Shown piece by piece: positions 8,905 through 18,146 of a DNA stretch of 64,000 nucleotides. The notes below the pieces were generated by a model. It was not told the origin of the DNA. It did not search any database and saw only the letters and a list, made by a program, of their open reading frames with translations. Source of the stretch: CAYQUO01 sp964420835 (GTDB taxonomy: Bacteria > Chloroflexota > Anaerolineae > Anaerolineales > Anaerolineaceae). Where the stretch lies: NCBI GenBank assembly GCA_964420835.1, contig CAYQUO010000017.1, forward strand, positions 8,276-72,275, in the 5' to 3' direction. Position 1 is the first letter of the stretch. Each line of letters starts with the position of its first letter. A program made the position numbers and the translations under genes.

Positions 8905-11073
8905 ATGGCCAATTACAAACGCGAAGCAGCCAACCAATTCAGTTTGCCCAAACGCATCGAACGACTGGGCCAGTTGGCTTACAACCTTTGGTGGTCCTGG
9001 AACCCCGAAGCACAGTTGCTCTTTTCCCAGGTCAACAGGTCAACCTGGGATGAAGTATCCCACAACCCGGTTGCCTTTCTGCAAAATGTTGAGCGTTCCT
9101 ATCTAAACGCAGCCACCGATAATCGCAACTACCTGGAAATGTACGACCGGGTCATGCGTGCGTTTGACGAGTACATGTCCGCAGACAGGACCTGGTTCAC
9201 GGACCATCACCCCGGCCAGGCGGGCAGACCCATTGCCTATTTTTCCTTCGAATTCGGTCTTCACGAATCGCTGCCCGTCTATGCGGGCGGGCTGGGTGTG
9301 CTCTCCGGCGACCACATGAAGGAAGCCAGCGATCTTGGTCTGCCCCTGGTTGGCATCGGTTTTATTTACAACCAGGGCTACTTTGTACAAAAGATCACCG
9401 AGGATGGCTGGCAGGAAACCCGCCACCACCACCTGGAAATAGCGAACATGCCGGTACAGTCCCTGCTCGATGAGGACGGAAAACCATTGATGGTCACTGT
9501 GGATCTTCCCGATCGACAGGTGACCGCCCGCATCTGGCAGGTGCAGGTGGGCCGGGTTCCCCTCTATCTGTTGGATTCCAACACAGAAGCCAATTCAGCC
9601 GGCGACCGACAACTGACCGCCCTGCTTTACAGCAATGACCCGGATGTGCGCATCTGCCAGGAGATCCTGCTGGGAATTGGTGGCGTGCGGGCGTTGCGCC
9701 GGCTGGGGATCGACCCGGCAGCCTGGCACATGAATGAAGGGCATTCCGCCTTCCTCTGCATTGAGCGCATCCTTGAACTCGTGGAAAAGGGGATGGAATT
9801 CAAGGATGCTGCAGACCGGGTGCAGGCCGAAAATGTCTTCACCACCCACACCCCTGTTCCGGCAGGCAATGACCAGTTCCCCGCCTGGTTGGTGGAACGG
9901 TATTTCTCCAATATCTGGGCCTCCCTGAAAATCACCCGGGAGCAATTCCTCGCCCTGGCCAGTCACGAGGAGGCCTGGGGTGATACCTTCAGCATGCCGG
10001 TGCTGGCCCTGCGCCTTTCCGGCCAGCGCAATGCCGTCTCGGAACTGCATGGGCAGGTGGCCCGGGAAATGTGGAAAACGCTCTGGCCGGAACGTCCGGT
10101 TGCCCAGGTGCCCATCACCCATGTGACCAATGGCATTCATACCCTTTCCTGGCTCTCCCGCCGAATGACCCTCCTGTATGAACGCCACCTGGGGGATGAT
10201 TGGACGGAGCGCATGGATGACCCCGACCTGTGGTTGAACATCGACACCATCCCCAATGGTGAGATCTGGTCCGTCCGCCAGTACCTCAAACGGCAACTGA
10301 TCAGTTATGCCAATGAACAGACACGCCGCAAGTGGCTGGAAGGGTCCATCACTGCAGCCCAGCTTGTTACCGGAGGCGTACTCCTGGAACCCTCTTCCCT
10401 GACCATCGGCTTTGCCCGGCGTTTCGCCACCTACAAGCGTGCGTACCTCATCTTCCACGACCTGGAACGCCTGTTAAGGATCATTAACCGCCAGGACGCC
10501 CCGGTTCAGATCATCTTTGCCGGCAAGGCCCATCCCGCCGACGAACCGGGAAAGATGATCATTCAGCAGGTCTACCGGCAGGTGAAAGACCACGGTTCCG
10601 GTGGCAGGCTGGTATTCCTGGAAGATTATGATATGAACATGGCCCGTTATCTGGTGCAGGGTGTCGATGTGTGGCTGAACACCCCCCGTCGTCCCAATGA
10701 AGCCTCCGGTACGTCTGGAATGAAGGCTGCCATCAATGGGGTGCTGAACTTTTCGGTCCTGGATGGCTGGTGGCATGAGGCTTACAACGGAAAGAATGGC
10801 TGGGCCATCGGCAACGACAAGGACTTCGACAACCCCGATGCCCAGGATGACCATGACGCCAAATCGCTTCTGGATGCCCTGGAAAATGAGATTGTCCCCC
10901 TCTATTACAACGGCAGGACCGGCAACAATTTGCCGGGCGAGTGGATAACCCGAATGAAGGAAAGCATTCGCACCCTGGCCCCGCAGTTCGGCACCCGGCG
11001 CATGGTCAAGGAATACATGGAGCAACTCTATCTTCCGGCCATTCAGGCTGCCGGGAACAGGGAGGGTGCATAA
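8905..11073 (+). CDS. glgP: Alpha-glucan (glycogen/maltodextrin) phosphorylase, short type
   Basis: 722 residues, a member of glycosyltransferase family 35 of the shorter bacterial/archaeal alpha-glucan phosphorylase type. The N-terminus LAYNLWWSWNPEA, the block FEFGLHESLPVYAGGLGVLSGDH and the pyridoxal-phosphate site EASGTSGMKAAINGVLN near residue 600 are diagnostic. It cleaves alpha-1,4-glucans with phosphate to give glucose 1-phosphate in the cytoplasm. A good ribosome binding site, GAAGGAAG, precedes the ATG. The stop overlaps the next start (TAATG), so the two genes are translationally coupled. Confidence 0.95.
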   Translation: MANYKREAANQFSLPKRIERLGQLAYNLWWSWNPEAQLLFSQVNRSTWDEVSHNPVAFLQNVERSYLNAATDNRNYLEMYDRVMRAFDEYMSADRTWFTDHHPGQAGRPIAYFSFEFGLHESLPVYAGGLGVLSGDHMKEASDLGLPLVGIGFIYNQGYFVQKITEDGWQETRHHHLEIANMPVQSLLDEDGKPLMVTVDLPDRQVTARIWQVQVGRVPLYLLDSNTEANSAGDRQLTALLYSNDPDVRICQEILLGIGGVRALRRLGIDPAAWHMNEGHSAFLCIERILELVEKGMEFKDAADRVQAENVFTTHTPVPAGNDQFPAWLVERYFSNIWASLKITREQFLALASHEEAWGDTFSMPVLALRLSGQRNAVSELHGQVAREMWKTLWPERPVAQVPITHVTNGIHTLSWLSRRMTLLYERHLGDDWTERMDDPDLWLNIDTIPNGEIWSVRQYLKRQLISYANEQTRRKWLEGSITAAQLVTGGVLLEPSSLTIGFARRFATYKRAYLIFHDLERLLRIINRQDAPVQIIFAGKAHPADEPGKMIIQQVYRQVKDHGSGGRLVFLEDYDMNMARYLVQGVDVWLNTPRRPNEASGTSGMKAAINGVLNFSVLDGWWHEAYNGKNGWAIGNDKDFDNPDAQDDHDAKSLLDALENEIVPLYYNGRTGNNLPGEWITRMKESIRTLAPQFGTRRMVKEYMEQLYLPAIQAAGNREGA

Positions 11074-11600
11074 TGGGGCTGCTATTATCCCAGGGCGCAT
11101 GGCTTACAGCCGTCCTGATCTTCTTCCTCAGGGTTGGCGACATGGCGCTGGACACCATCCGGGTGCTTTTCGTGGTGCGGGGGAAAAAAGGGCTTGCCTG
11201 GGTCCTCGGTGTTTGCCAGTCGCTCATCTACGTCGTTGCCATCAGTTCGGTCCTCGCCAACCTGGATAATCCACTGAACATCGTGGGCTATGCCACCGGT
11301 TTCGCCACCGGCAATGTGGTTGGCATGATGATCGAGAGCCGCCTGGCCATCGGTCACATCCGGTTGATTATCATTTCGCCATCAAAGGGGAAGGAGATCG
11401 CCAGCCAGTTGCGGGAAGTGGGCTATGCCGTCACCGAACTTGCCGGCCGTGGCAAGAGCGGCAAGGTTGCCCTTTTACACATGGACATGCTGCGCAAGGA
11501 TGTTGACCAGGTGGAACGGATCATCCAAAAGTGCGATGAAGACGCTTTTGTGACCGCCGAGGATGTGCGGCCGGTCCGTCGGGGCTTCTGGAGGGCCTGA
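11073..11600 (+). CDS. UPF0316/DUF2179 membrane protein
   Basis: 175 residues. The N-terminal half has three hydrophobic segments (including FFLRVGDMALDTIRVLFVVRG and GYATGFATGNVVGMMIE). The C-terminal half is a soluble ferredoxin-like DUF2179 domain. This arrangement is that of the UPF0316 family, whose function is unknown and may involve regulation by a small ligand. The start at 11073 overlaps the glgP stop by one base and is preceded by AGGGAGG. The longer open frame upstream lies inside glgP. Confidence 0.82.
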   Translation: MGLLLSQGAWLTAVLIFFLRVGDMALDTIRVLFVVRGKKGLAWVLGVCQSLIYVVAISSVLANLDNPLNIVGYATGFATGNVVGMMIESRLAIGHIRLIIISPSKGKEIASQLREVGYAVTELAGRGKSGKVALLHMDMLRKDVDQVERIIQKCDEDAFVTAEDVRPVRRGFWRA

Positions 11601-11627
11601 GGACCACCCCCTTTCACAGCAAACGCT

Positions 11628-11644
11628 CACCGGGGTTGCCGGTG
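11628..11644. terminator. Hairpin between convergent genes
   Basis: CACCGG, loop GGTTG, CCGGTG. It lies between the converging ends of the UPF0316 gene and the NfeD gene and is followed on the plus strand by GTTTCTG. The T-run is poor, so this is a tentative terminator. Confidence 0.4.
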
Positions 11645-11683
11645 GTTTCTGCGGTTTGTCCCCGAAACACCGCCAAATGAGCT

Positions 11684-13006
11684 TTACCGTTTCTTGCGCA
11701 CGATCAGGCGCAGCCCCTCCAGCCTCACAACCTCGATGCGTGTACCCCTGCGGATGGGTGCCTCTTCCGGAACAGCCTCGGCGCTCCACAACTCCCCGGC
11801 CACCAGAACCATGCCTCGCGGTTCCAGGTCCTCCTGTACTTCCCCCGTGCTTCCTTCCAGGGTTTCCATGCCGATCCGTACGGGTGTCTTTTGCGCCTTC
11901 CAGGCAAACGTGACAACGGCAAAAAAACTGGCCGCTAAAACGATCCCAAATCCCACCACCAGCGGTACTGAAACCGGTTGAAAGCCGGGCATCCGTACAG
12001 TGTTGAACAAAATGAGGGCTCCGGCAATAAATGAGACCGCCCCGGCAACGGTGAGCGCGCCCAATGTGTGCGTTTTCACCTCCAGGATGAACAGCACAAA
12101 TGATGTAAGGATGAATAGAAGGCCGAACAGGTTCACCGGCAGAATGCCCAGCCCGTAGGTCGCCAGCAGCAGGCAGACCACGCCAATAAAGCCGGCCACC
12201 CAACCCCCGGGGCTGGAAAGCTCGATCAGGATCGCCTGCACGCCAATGCCCAGCAGCAGGAATACCAGGTTCGGGTTTACCAGCAGGTTAAGCGCCTTCT
12301 CGATGAAGGTGTATTCAAGCGGAAACTGAACCGCTCCTTTCGTGTTCAGCACCATCTCCTTGTCCAGCACAATCACCGTTCGCCCGTCGATCTTTTCCAG
12401 CAATGTCGTTGTATCCTCGGCGATCAGGTCAACCATGCCCGCCTTTAACGCTTCCTCCGCCGTTACTGCCCGGGCCGATTCGATGGTCTCTTCGGCCAGT
12501 TTGACGGCCTCATCCGATCTTCCGGCGGTCAGCGAGCGGGCGGATGCCTTCAAAATCTCCTTCACCTTGCTTTCCATTGTCTTGCCGATATCCTCCCCCT
12601 GGGTGCCCACCGGGCTGGCCGCGCCGATGGTCGTCTCGGGGGCCATCGCTGCCAGGTGCCCGGCAAGGGTGATGATCGTCCCGGCGCTGGCTGCCATCGC
12701 ACTGCGCGGTGAAACATAGACCACCACCGGGATGGGGCTGCGGCGTATATTGGCCACGATCTCGTTCATCACATCCACACTGCCCCCGGGGGTGTTCAAC
12801 TCGATGATGACCACATCGGCCTGCATCTCTTCCGCCTTCTCGAATCCCCGTTCAAGGTACCCCGCCATCACCGGTGTCACCGCCGATTCGGCCGTTAGGA
12901 CGATGGCCAATGGTGCAGAGCCAGCCCGGGCCTGTACCGGTGCGTTCAACAGCATTAACAGGAAAAAGAGGCCTGCCAGTAATTTCATGCCTGTCCAACG
13001 TCTCAT
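11684..13006 (-). CDS. NfeD long-form membrane serine protease
   Basis: 440 residues from the ATG at 13006, which has the site AAGGAAG seven bases upstream. A longer frame to 13090 would overlap the neighbouring gene. A signal peptide ending near QARA is followed by a ClpP-like domain with ELNTPGGSVD and the serine in RSAMAASAGTII, a lysine-containing region, four or five membrane helices (LLLGIGVQAILIELSSPGGW onward) and a C-terminal OB-fold NfeD domain (STGEVQEDLEPRGMVLVAGE). Long NfeD proteins form membrane proteases often paired with stomatin-like partners. No stomatin gene is visible here. Confidence 0.9.
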   Translation of the reverse strand: MRRWTGMKLLAGLFFLLMLLNAPVQARAGSAPLAIVLTAESAVTPVMAGYLERGFEKAEEMQADVVIIELNTPGGSVDVMNEIVANIRRSPIPVVVYVSPRSAMAASAGTIITLAGHLAAMAPETTIGAASPVGTQGEDIGKTMESKVKEILKASARSLTAGRSDEAVKLAEETIESARAVTAEEALKAGMVDLIAEDTTTLLEKIDGRTVIVLDKEMVLNTKGAVQFPLEYTFIEKALNLLVNPNLVFLLLGIGVQAILIELSSPGGWVAGFIGVVCLLLATYGLGILPVNLFGLLFILTSFVLFILEVKTHTLGALTVAGAVSFIAGALILFNTVRMPGFQPVSVPLVVGFGIVLAASFFAVVTFAWKAQKTPVRIGMETLEGSTGEVQEDLEPRGMVLVAGELWSAEAVPEEAPIRRGTRIEVVRLEGLRLIVRKKR

Positions 13007-13019
13007 TTCAAACTTCCTT

Positions 13020-13679
13020 TCAAACCCCTTTCCGCTCCCTGTTCGTTTCAATTTGCGGGCTGCCCAGGAACTCCCGGGCTGTGGCTTCACCCGGCGCGTT
13101 AATGCCCTCCCGCCGCAGGGTTTTCATAACCGTCATCCATAGAATGCGTACATCCAGCAGCAACGACCAGTTGTCCACGTACCATACATCCAGTTTGAAT
13201 TTATCCTCCCAGGTCAGGGCATTGCGTCCGTTCACCTGGGCCCAGCCGGTAATCCCTGGCAGCACCTCGTGCCGCCGTGACTGCTCGGGCGTGTATCGTT
13301 CCAGGTATTGTACCAGCAGCGGACGCGGCCCCACCAGGCTCATCTTCCCGCCAAGTACGTGGAAGAATTCCGGCAACTCGTCCAGGCTGCTGGAGCGCAG
13401 AATGCGCCCCAGCGGGGAGATGCGGCTTCTGTCCGGGGCTGCCTTTCCTTCGGCGTCCGTGAGGTTTCGCATGGTGCGGAACTTCCACAGGGTGAAGATG
13501 CGCCCATGCAGCCCCGGCCGCGCCTGCCGGTAGAACGGCGGCCAGCCATCCACGACCAGGATCAGCAGTCCCACCACCAGCATTAACGGCAGAATGAGAA
13601 CCATAGCCGGAATCGTCAGTGCCAGGTCGAAAATCCGTTTGCGTAACGGCACTCCAGGGAGGAAACATGTGCCAGCCAC
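13020..13679 (-). CDS. Bacterial sugar transferase (monotopic phosphoglycosyl transferase)
   Basis: 219 residues of the bacterial sugar transferase family (WcaJ/PglC catalytic domain). There is one N-terminal hydrophobic helix (LALTIPAMVLILPLMLVVGL), then FYRQARPGLHGRIFTLWKFRTM, SSLDELPEFFHVLGGKMSLVGPRPL and PGITGWAQVNGRN, all diagnostic. It transfers a sugar phosphate from a nucleotide sugar to undecaprenyl phosphate, starting glycan assembly at the membrane. It lies 13 bp upstream of the NfeD gene on the same strand and may serve the exopolysaccharide cluster about 7 kb away. Confidence 0.9.
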   Translation of the reverse strand: MAGTCFLPGVPLRKRIFDLALTIPAMVLILPLMLVVGLLILVVDGWPPFYRQARPGLHGRIFTLWKFRTMRNLTDAEGKAAPDRSRISPLGRILRSSSLDELPEFFHVLGGKMSLVGPRPLLVQYLERYTPEQSRRHEVLPGITGWAQVNGRNALTWEDKFKLDVWYVDNWSLLLDVRILWMTVMKTLRREGINAPGEATAREFLGSPQIETNRERKGV

Positions 13680-13710
13680 GCCCGTATTGTACCAATAAAG
13701 CCGTTCTTGT

Positions 13711-13716
13711 TATAAT
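13711..13716 (+). promoter_or_regulatory. -10 box upstream of the selenoprotein gene
   Basis: A perfect TATAAT. TTGTAC 18 bp upstream is a weak -35. The ribosome site AGGAGG follows at 13728-13733, 10 bases before the ATG at 13744. Confidence 0.45.
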
Positions 13717-13743
13717 CAGGGCTGTCAGGAGGCGTCGTTGCCT

Positions 13744-13998
13744 ATGAGTATCAAGGTGTCCATCGAGTATTGTGCAGTCTGACACTACACCGACCGTGCT
13801 GTCGGTCTGGCAGCCTTATACCTGCAACGTTACGAAGACGAGATTAAATCCATCGAGCTGATCCCCTCCTCCGGTGGCTGCTTCGAGGTAACCGTCAACG
13901 GGAGCCTGCTCTACTCCAAACTGGCCACCGGCCGGCATATCGAGCCAGGCGAAAGCCTTCGGCTGTTGAAGGATTACCTCCGGAAAGGCAAACCATGA
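13744..13998 (+). CDS. SelW/Rdx-family selenoprotein (in-frame UGA)
   Basis: Reading through one TGA at codon 13 (13780-13782) gives an 84-residue protein of the SelT/SelW/SelH family: MSIKVSIEYCAV-U-HYTD, then AVGLAALYLQRYEDEIKSIE and PSSGGCFEVTVNG. The redox motif is CxxU (C10, U13), placed after the first beta strand as in SelW. The sequence stays colinear with the family on both sides of the TGA, so this reads as selenocysteine rather than a stop. A hairpin suited to a bacterial SECIS starts 6 bases after the TGA. AGGAGG precedes the start, and the stop overlaps the trpS start (ATGA). The protein is probably a small thioredoxin-like oxidoreductase. It is invisible to standard gene callers because of the TGA. 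Confidence 0.82.
13789..13806 (+). promoter_or_regulatory. Candidate bacterial SECIS hairpin
   Basis: ACCGAC (13789-13794), loop CGTGCT, GTCGGT (13801-13806): a perfect 6-bp stem whose apical loop has G in its second position. That G is 16 bases from the U of the UGA, close to the bacterial SECIS rule. It lies in the coding sequence just after the Sec codon, where SelB would bind. Confidence 0.6.
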
Positions 13999-14984
13999 GC
14001 ACAAAAAAAGGCCGGGTATTTTCCGGCGCCCGCCCCACCGGGCGGCAGCACCTGGGCAACTACCTGGGCGCCATTCGCAATTATGTTGCGCTCCAGCAGG
14101 ATTATGAGTGCATCTACTGCATTGTCGACCTGCATGCCCTGACGACATTGGAAACCACGGAAGACCTGCGCCAGAACACCTACGAAATGGCGCTCGACTG
14201 GCTCGCCGCCGGCATCGACCCGCAGGAGACCATCGTCTTCATTCAGTCCCACGTTCCACAGGTCACTGAACTGCACACCATCCTGTCCATGGTCACACCG
14301 CTGGGCAAACTCACCGACCTGCCAACCTTCAAGGAAAAGGTGCGCATGCACCCCAACAACGTCAACTATGGCCTGGTCGGCTACCCGGTGCTGATGACAG
14401 CCGATATTGCCCTCTACAAGGCCGGCTTTGTTCCGGTTGGCTTGGACCAGGCTCCTCACCTGGAGTTCTCCCGCGAGACCGTGCGCTCCTTCAACTACCG
14501 CTACAAGACCAACGTCCTTGTGGAGATGCAAATGAAGGTCACCGAGGTTCCCAAGGTCATCGGCATAGACGGTCAACAGAAGATGAGCAAAAGCCTCCAT
14601 AACGAGATCGAGATCGCGGCCACCCCGGAAGAGACGGAAAAGCGCGTCATGAGCATGGTGACGGACCCCGCCCGGGTCCACCGGAACGACCCTGGCAACC
14701 CGGACATCTGCAATGTGTTCGCCTACCACAAGATCTTTTCCTCCCCGGAAGAGGTTGCCATGATCGATGTGGAGTGCCGGAGGGCCGGCATTGGCTGCGT
14801 GGATTGCAAGAAGATCCTGGCCCGCAACATGAACGCCGCCCTCGCGCCCTTCCGCCAGCGCCGGTCCGAACTTGGGGCCCGCCCGCAGCACATCTGGGAG
14901 GTGTTGGAAGATGGCGCAAGCCGCGCCCGCCTCATCGCCGAACAGACGATGCAGGAGGTCCGTGCGGCCGTTGGCCTGCCCTGA
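13995..14984 (+). CDS. trpS: Tryptophanyl-tRNA synthetase
   Basis: 329 residues, the usual length for bacterial TrpRS. The class I signatures are GARPTGRQHLGNYLGA (HIGH-like) near residues 9-24 and KMSKS near residue 196. It charges tRNA-Trp with tryptophan. The start overlaps the stop of the selenoprotein gene by 4 bp (ATGA), so translation is probably coupled. A rho-independent terminator follows at 15019. Confidence 0.96.
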   Translation: MSTKKGRVFSGARPTGRQHLGNYLGAIRNYVALQQDYECIYCIVDLHALTTLETTEDLRQNTYEMALDWLAAGIDPQETIVFIQSHVPQVTELHTILSMVTPLGKLTDLPTFKEKVRMHPNNVNYGLVGYPVLMTADIALYKAGFVPVGLDQAPHLEFSRETVRSFNYRYKTNVLVEMQMKVTEVPKVIGIDGQQKMSKSLHNEIEIAATPEETEKRVMSMVTDPARVHRNDPGNPDICNVFAYHKIFSSPEEVAMIDVECRRAGIGCVDCKKILARNMNAALAPFRQRRSELGARPQHIWEVLEDGASRARLIAEQTMQEVRAAVGLP

Positions 14985-15018
14985 ACCGCAGCCAGGTGCG
15001 ATAAAGGGAAAATGGAAT

Positions 15019-15043
15019 GGCGCCCGCAAGGGCGCCGTTTTTT
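15019..15043 (+). terminator. Rho-independent terminator after trpS
   Basis: GGCGCCC, loop GCAA, GGGCGCC, then GTTTTTT. A canonical intrinsic terminator 35 bp after the trpS stop. Confidence 0.9.
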
Positions 15044-15071
15044 GTCCCTGTCCTACCCGCAGTTGGCCGGG

Positions 15072-15413
15072 TCAAGGCTGGAAGAGAATTTCTCCGTTCG
15101 GGCCTTGGCCCAATTCCAGCACCCGGGTCACTGCGCCTGCCGGAAGACGCCGGTGGATGTGCGGGAACAGTTCGCTTCCTTCTTCGGCATTCTCCCAGCG
15201 GATGCTTCCCTCCAATTGCCGGCAGTCGATCTCCAGCACCACCAGCCCCTTCCTGCCGCTGAAAAACCGCCCGGCCGTCGGCGCCACCTGTTCAGCCGAG
15301 GAGCAATGGATGAACCCATCCTGCAAATAACCTGCCGGTTCGTACTCGCCGGCCACCTTGGCCGCCTCCCACTCCTGCCTGGTCGTGATATGGTAAATAT
15401 GGGTGGCTTTCAT
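15072..15413 (-). CDS. DUF952 family protein
   Basis: 113 residues matching DUF952: THIYHITTRQEWEAA at the N-terminus, DGFIHCSSAEQV in the middle and FPHIHRRLPAGAVTRVLEL near the end. The function is unknown. The ATG at 15413 is preceded by AAGGAGG at a 6-base spacing, and a GTG directly before it is less likely. It is probably a single-gene transcript facing trpS. Confidence 0.85.
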   Translation of the reverse strand: MKATHIYHITTRQEWEAAKVAGEYEPAGYLQDGFIHCSSAEQVAPTAGRFFSGRKGLVVLEIDCRQLEGSIRWENAEEGSELFPHIHRRLPAGAVTRVLELGQGPNGEILFQP

Positions 15414-15629
15414 CACAGCCCTCCTTTATATGGATGGGTGTAACTGTTGTTCAGGGGCAATATTGCTTGTGTCTGGGATGACCTCAATTCGTCACCATGC
15501 CGGCAACTTCTACTTCGTCCGCCACTGCCTGCCCGATGGAAAAGGCCTCGAAACCAATATCTGCGTCCCTTTGCCCAGGCCGGTGTCAGTCCGGGTCGTC
15601 CGGGGTGTTCTGTTGACATCGAATGGGCA

Positions 15630-16835
15630 CTATGGCTCGTTGGCGCTCATCCCTTTCGGCAGCAGCAGGATGAACGGCAAACCCGTCAGCATGATGACCG
15701 CACTGACCTGGTAGGCGGTGCGCAGCCCCCAGGCATCTCCCATCATCCCCACCAGCAGCGTCGCCAGCGACTGGATGGAAAAGTTAAAGAGCATGTAAAT
15801 GCCGTTGCCGAGCGCCCGGTTCTGCGGGAAACTTTCCTGGACGAGCGCCATCAGCACCGGGGTCATTGAAAGGATCATAAAACCGACTCCCAGCAACGCC
15901 AGCATCTGCAGCCAGCCCCCCATCAGGAAAAGGTGCAGCATCACCGGGCTTGCCAGAAAACTGATCGCCAGCACGCTCCGCCGCCCAAGCCGGTCGCTGA
16001 TCCATCCGCCGGTCAATGCCCCGGCCACCCCGGCAGCCTGCATGATGGCAAGTGCCACTCCCGCCGAGGTGTAACTTGAGCCCTCATCGGTCATCAAAAC
16101 TGGCAGGTAGGTCTGGAAACTGCCCACCATGAAGGACCGCGCCATCTGGACAACTGCCACCGGCAGCAACACCGGCGCCATGGCGCGCAGTGTGCCCTTC
16201 CAGTCGAACCTGTCGGCTGTCAGGTAAACCGGCACGGCCACGTTCCGAAAGCGCCACCACAGCAGCCCCGAGACCAGCCAGCCCCCCAGCATCAGCCAGT
16301 ACAACCTGCCTTCCCCCAGCAGAGCAATGGCACCCACAACGATCAGCGGCGCAACCGTCCGCCCCAGTTCCCCGCCGGTCATCCAGATGCTCATCCCCAG
16401 GCCCAGGCGCTTCCCCGATTGCCGCCCGGCCATTACGGGTCCGACCGCATGGATGAAGGCCGAACTGAAACCCGAGATGATCAGCAGGATCATCACCGCC
16501 CAATAACTCGGCACAACGCTCACCAGGCTCAGCATCGTGGCCGCAATCGCCGGGGCCAAAATGACCGCATGGCGCAAGTCCACCCGGTCTGCAAAATACC
16601 CAATGAACGGCTGCATGGTCGAAGGAACCTGGTAGAAGACCGAGAGCAGGCCAGCCTCCGTCTTGCTCAGCACCAGGTTGCGGATCAGCACCGGCAGCAG
16701 CGGCGGCAGGAACGATTGATAGGTGTCGTGGACGAAATGGGCGCCGGTAAGCGTGGCCACTTCCACACCGTGGAACCCATCCCCTTCCACCGGTTTTTCA
16801 ACCCCTGCCATCTGCTTCACCCCTGCCGTGTTCAT
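15630..16835 (-). CDS. MFS transporter, fosmidomycin-resistance (Fsr) type
   Basis: 401 residues with about 12 hydrophobic segments. The opening HFVHDTYQSFLPPLLPVLI and the block PFIGYFADRVDLRHAV resemble the Fsr branch of the major facilitator superfamily. GGWISDRLGRRSV is the second-half loop motif. The ATG at 16835 was chosen because AGGAGG lies 8 bases upstream. The frame is open to 16889. The substrate cannot be inferred. The gene ends in TAG, one of two clear TAG terminators in the window. Confidence 0.85.
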   Translation of the reverse strand: MNTAGVKQMAGVEKPVEGDGFHGVEVATLTGAHFVHDTYQSFLPPLLPVLIRNLVLSKTEAGLLSVFYQVPSTMQPFIGYFADRVDLRHAVILAPAIAATMLSLVSVVPSYWAVMILLIISGFSSAFIHAVGPVMAGRQSGKRLGLGMSIWMTGGELGRTVAPLIVVGAIALLGEGRLYWLMLGGWLVSGLLWWRFRNVAVPVYLTADRFDWKGTLRAMAPVLLPVAVVQMARSFMVGSFQTYLPVLMTDEGSSYTSAGVALAIMQAAGVAGALTGGWISDRLGRRSVLAISFLASPVMLHLFLMGGWLQMLALLGVGFMILSMTPVLMALVQESFPQNRALGNGIYMLFNFSIQSLATLLVGMMGDAWGLRTAYQVSAVIMLTGLPFILLLPKGMSANEP

Positions 16836-16935
16836 GGTTTGCCTCCTGTGGCCGGCATCACAATGCATGCCAGGCATGACAGGAGCCAACGGCCATCGCC
16901 CAGTTTTCCTTCCCTCCCCGGGAGAATGGATGCCA

Positions 16936-17922
16936 TCACAGGAACACCTGCACGATCAACAGCACCAGGAAGATCATGCCAAAAGCCCGGTTATGGTAGA
17001 AGGTTGCTGCCAGGAACCACATCGGCCAGATGCCCTCCCTAAGGCCGGCGGGGCGCTCGGTCGGCCGTGGTTTTAGCAGCATGCGCACCGGGCGAACCAC
17101 GTAGTACATGGCTGCCACCACCAGCAGCATGATCGGGTGAAAATAACCGCTTGCCACCAGTTGGAAGATCAGCAGGTACTGCAGCGCCAGGATGGCGATG
17201 GTCAGGGATCGCGAAACCTTCTCCCCCAGAATCACCGGCAGCGTGCGAATGTTCTTCGCCTTGTCCTCCTCCAGTTTGTCAATGTGTTTTCCGAAGATCA
17301 CCGATGTCACCCCCAGGCCAAAGGGCAGGCTGGCGATCACCACGTTCCAGTTCCAGCCGCCCGTGATCACGTAATACCCCCCGGCGATCATCAATGGCCC
17401 CCAGACCAGCAGGACGGCAACCTCCCCCAGACCAATGTGTTTCAGCGGCCAGGTGTAGAACAGCACGAAGATCACACCGACCGCCAGCAGGGCCAGCGCT
17501 GGCAGGCCGCCGTGGATCACCAGCGGGATGCCGGCTGCCAGGGCCACCGCGCCGGTGAAGGCGGTGTACCCCAGCAGTTCCTTTTTGGTCATTAAACCCT
17601 GCTCAAGCACCTGTGGGCCGTACTGTGTTCGGAAGTAGTTGTCGCGATCCACCCCCTTTTCATAATCGGTCAGGTCATTCAGCAGGTTGTTCGTGGCATG
17701 GGCAAAGCACAGCCCCACGGTCAGCAGGGCCCAGCGCACCAGGTTTAATTGTCCCTCGCGCAGCGCCAGAAGCCCGGCGATGGCCGCCGAGATGAACGAC
17801 ATGACGATGACGGCTGCCCGCGTGGCCACCAGCAACCGCGAAACAACATCCAGTTTCTTCCATTCCTCCGCGCTGATGTGGGGAATGATCTTCAACGCCT
17901 TGATCCACATGCCAACATTCAT
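16936..17922 (-). CDS. UbiA-family prenyltransferase (MenA-like)
   Basis: 328 residues with eight or nine hydrophobic helices. The first Mg2+-diphosphate motif is NDLTDYEKGVD (NDxxDxxxGxD) near residue 82. The second is DKLEEDKAKN near residue 215. The order and spacing fit UbiA enzymes, and the overall pattern is closest to 1,4-dihydroxy-2-naphthoate prenyltransferase (menaquinone synthesis). No other menaquinone genes are in the window, so the acceptor is uncertain. It lies 100 bp upstream of the MFS gene on the same strand. Confidence 0.82.
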   Translation of the reverse strand: MNVGMWIKALKIIPHISAEEWKKLDVVSRLLVATRAAVIVMSFISAAIAGLLALREGQLNLVRWALLTVGLCFAHATNNLLNDLTDYEKGVDRDNYFRTQYGPQVLEQGLMTKKELLGYTAFTGAVALAAGIPLVIHGGLPALALLAVGVIFVLFYTWPLKHIGLGEVAVLLVWGPLMIAGGYYVITGGWNWNVVIASLPFGLGVTSVIFGKHIDKLEEDKAKNIRTLPVILGEKVSRSLTIAILALQYLLIFQLVASGYFHPIMLLVVAAMYYVVRPVRMLLKPRPTERPAGLREGIWPMWFLAATFYHNRAFGMIFLVLLIVQVFL

Positions 17923-18146
17923 TTCTCATCTCCACCGGCACTTGCCATCCTCGCCGGCAGGCCGGTCTTGAAGTATATCCTGCTTTTCATCAATCTCACA
18001 CATTTCACCCGTTTGAAAACAAGCGGGTGGATTTTCATTGATCTGCATGACAAAACGAAGGCTTTTCCATGTAAAATGTCACCTTTTCAGGCACGAAAGC
18101 CAATACCATGAGGTTAACCATTATAATGAAGGTTTGAGGGCCTCCA

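Noticed and set aside
16943..17600. Long antisense frames across the prenyltransferase and other GC-rich genes
   Set aside because: They mirror codon structure of real genes on the other strand and have proline/arginine-rich, domain-free products.
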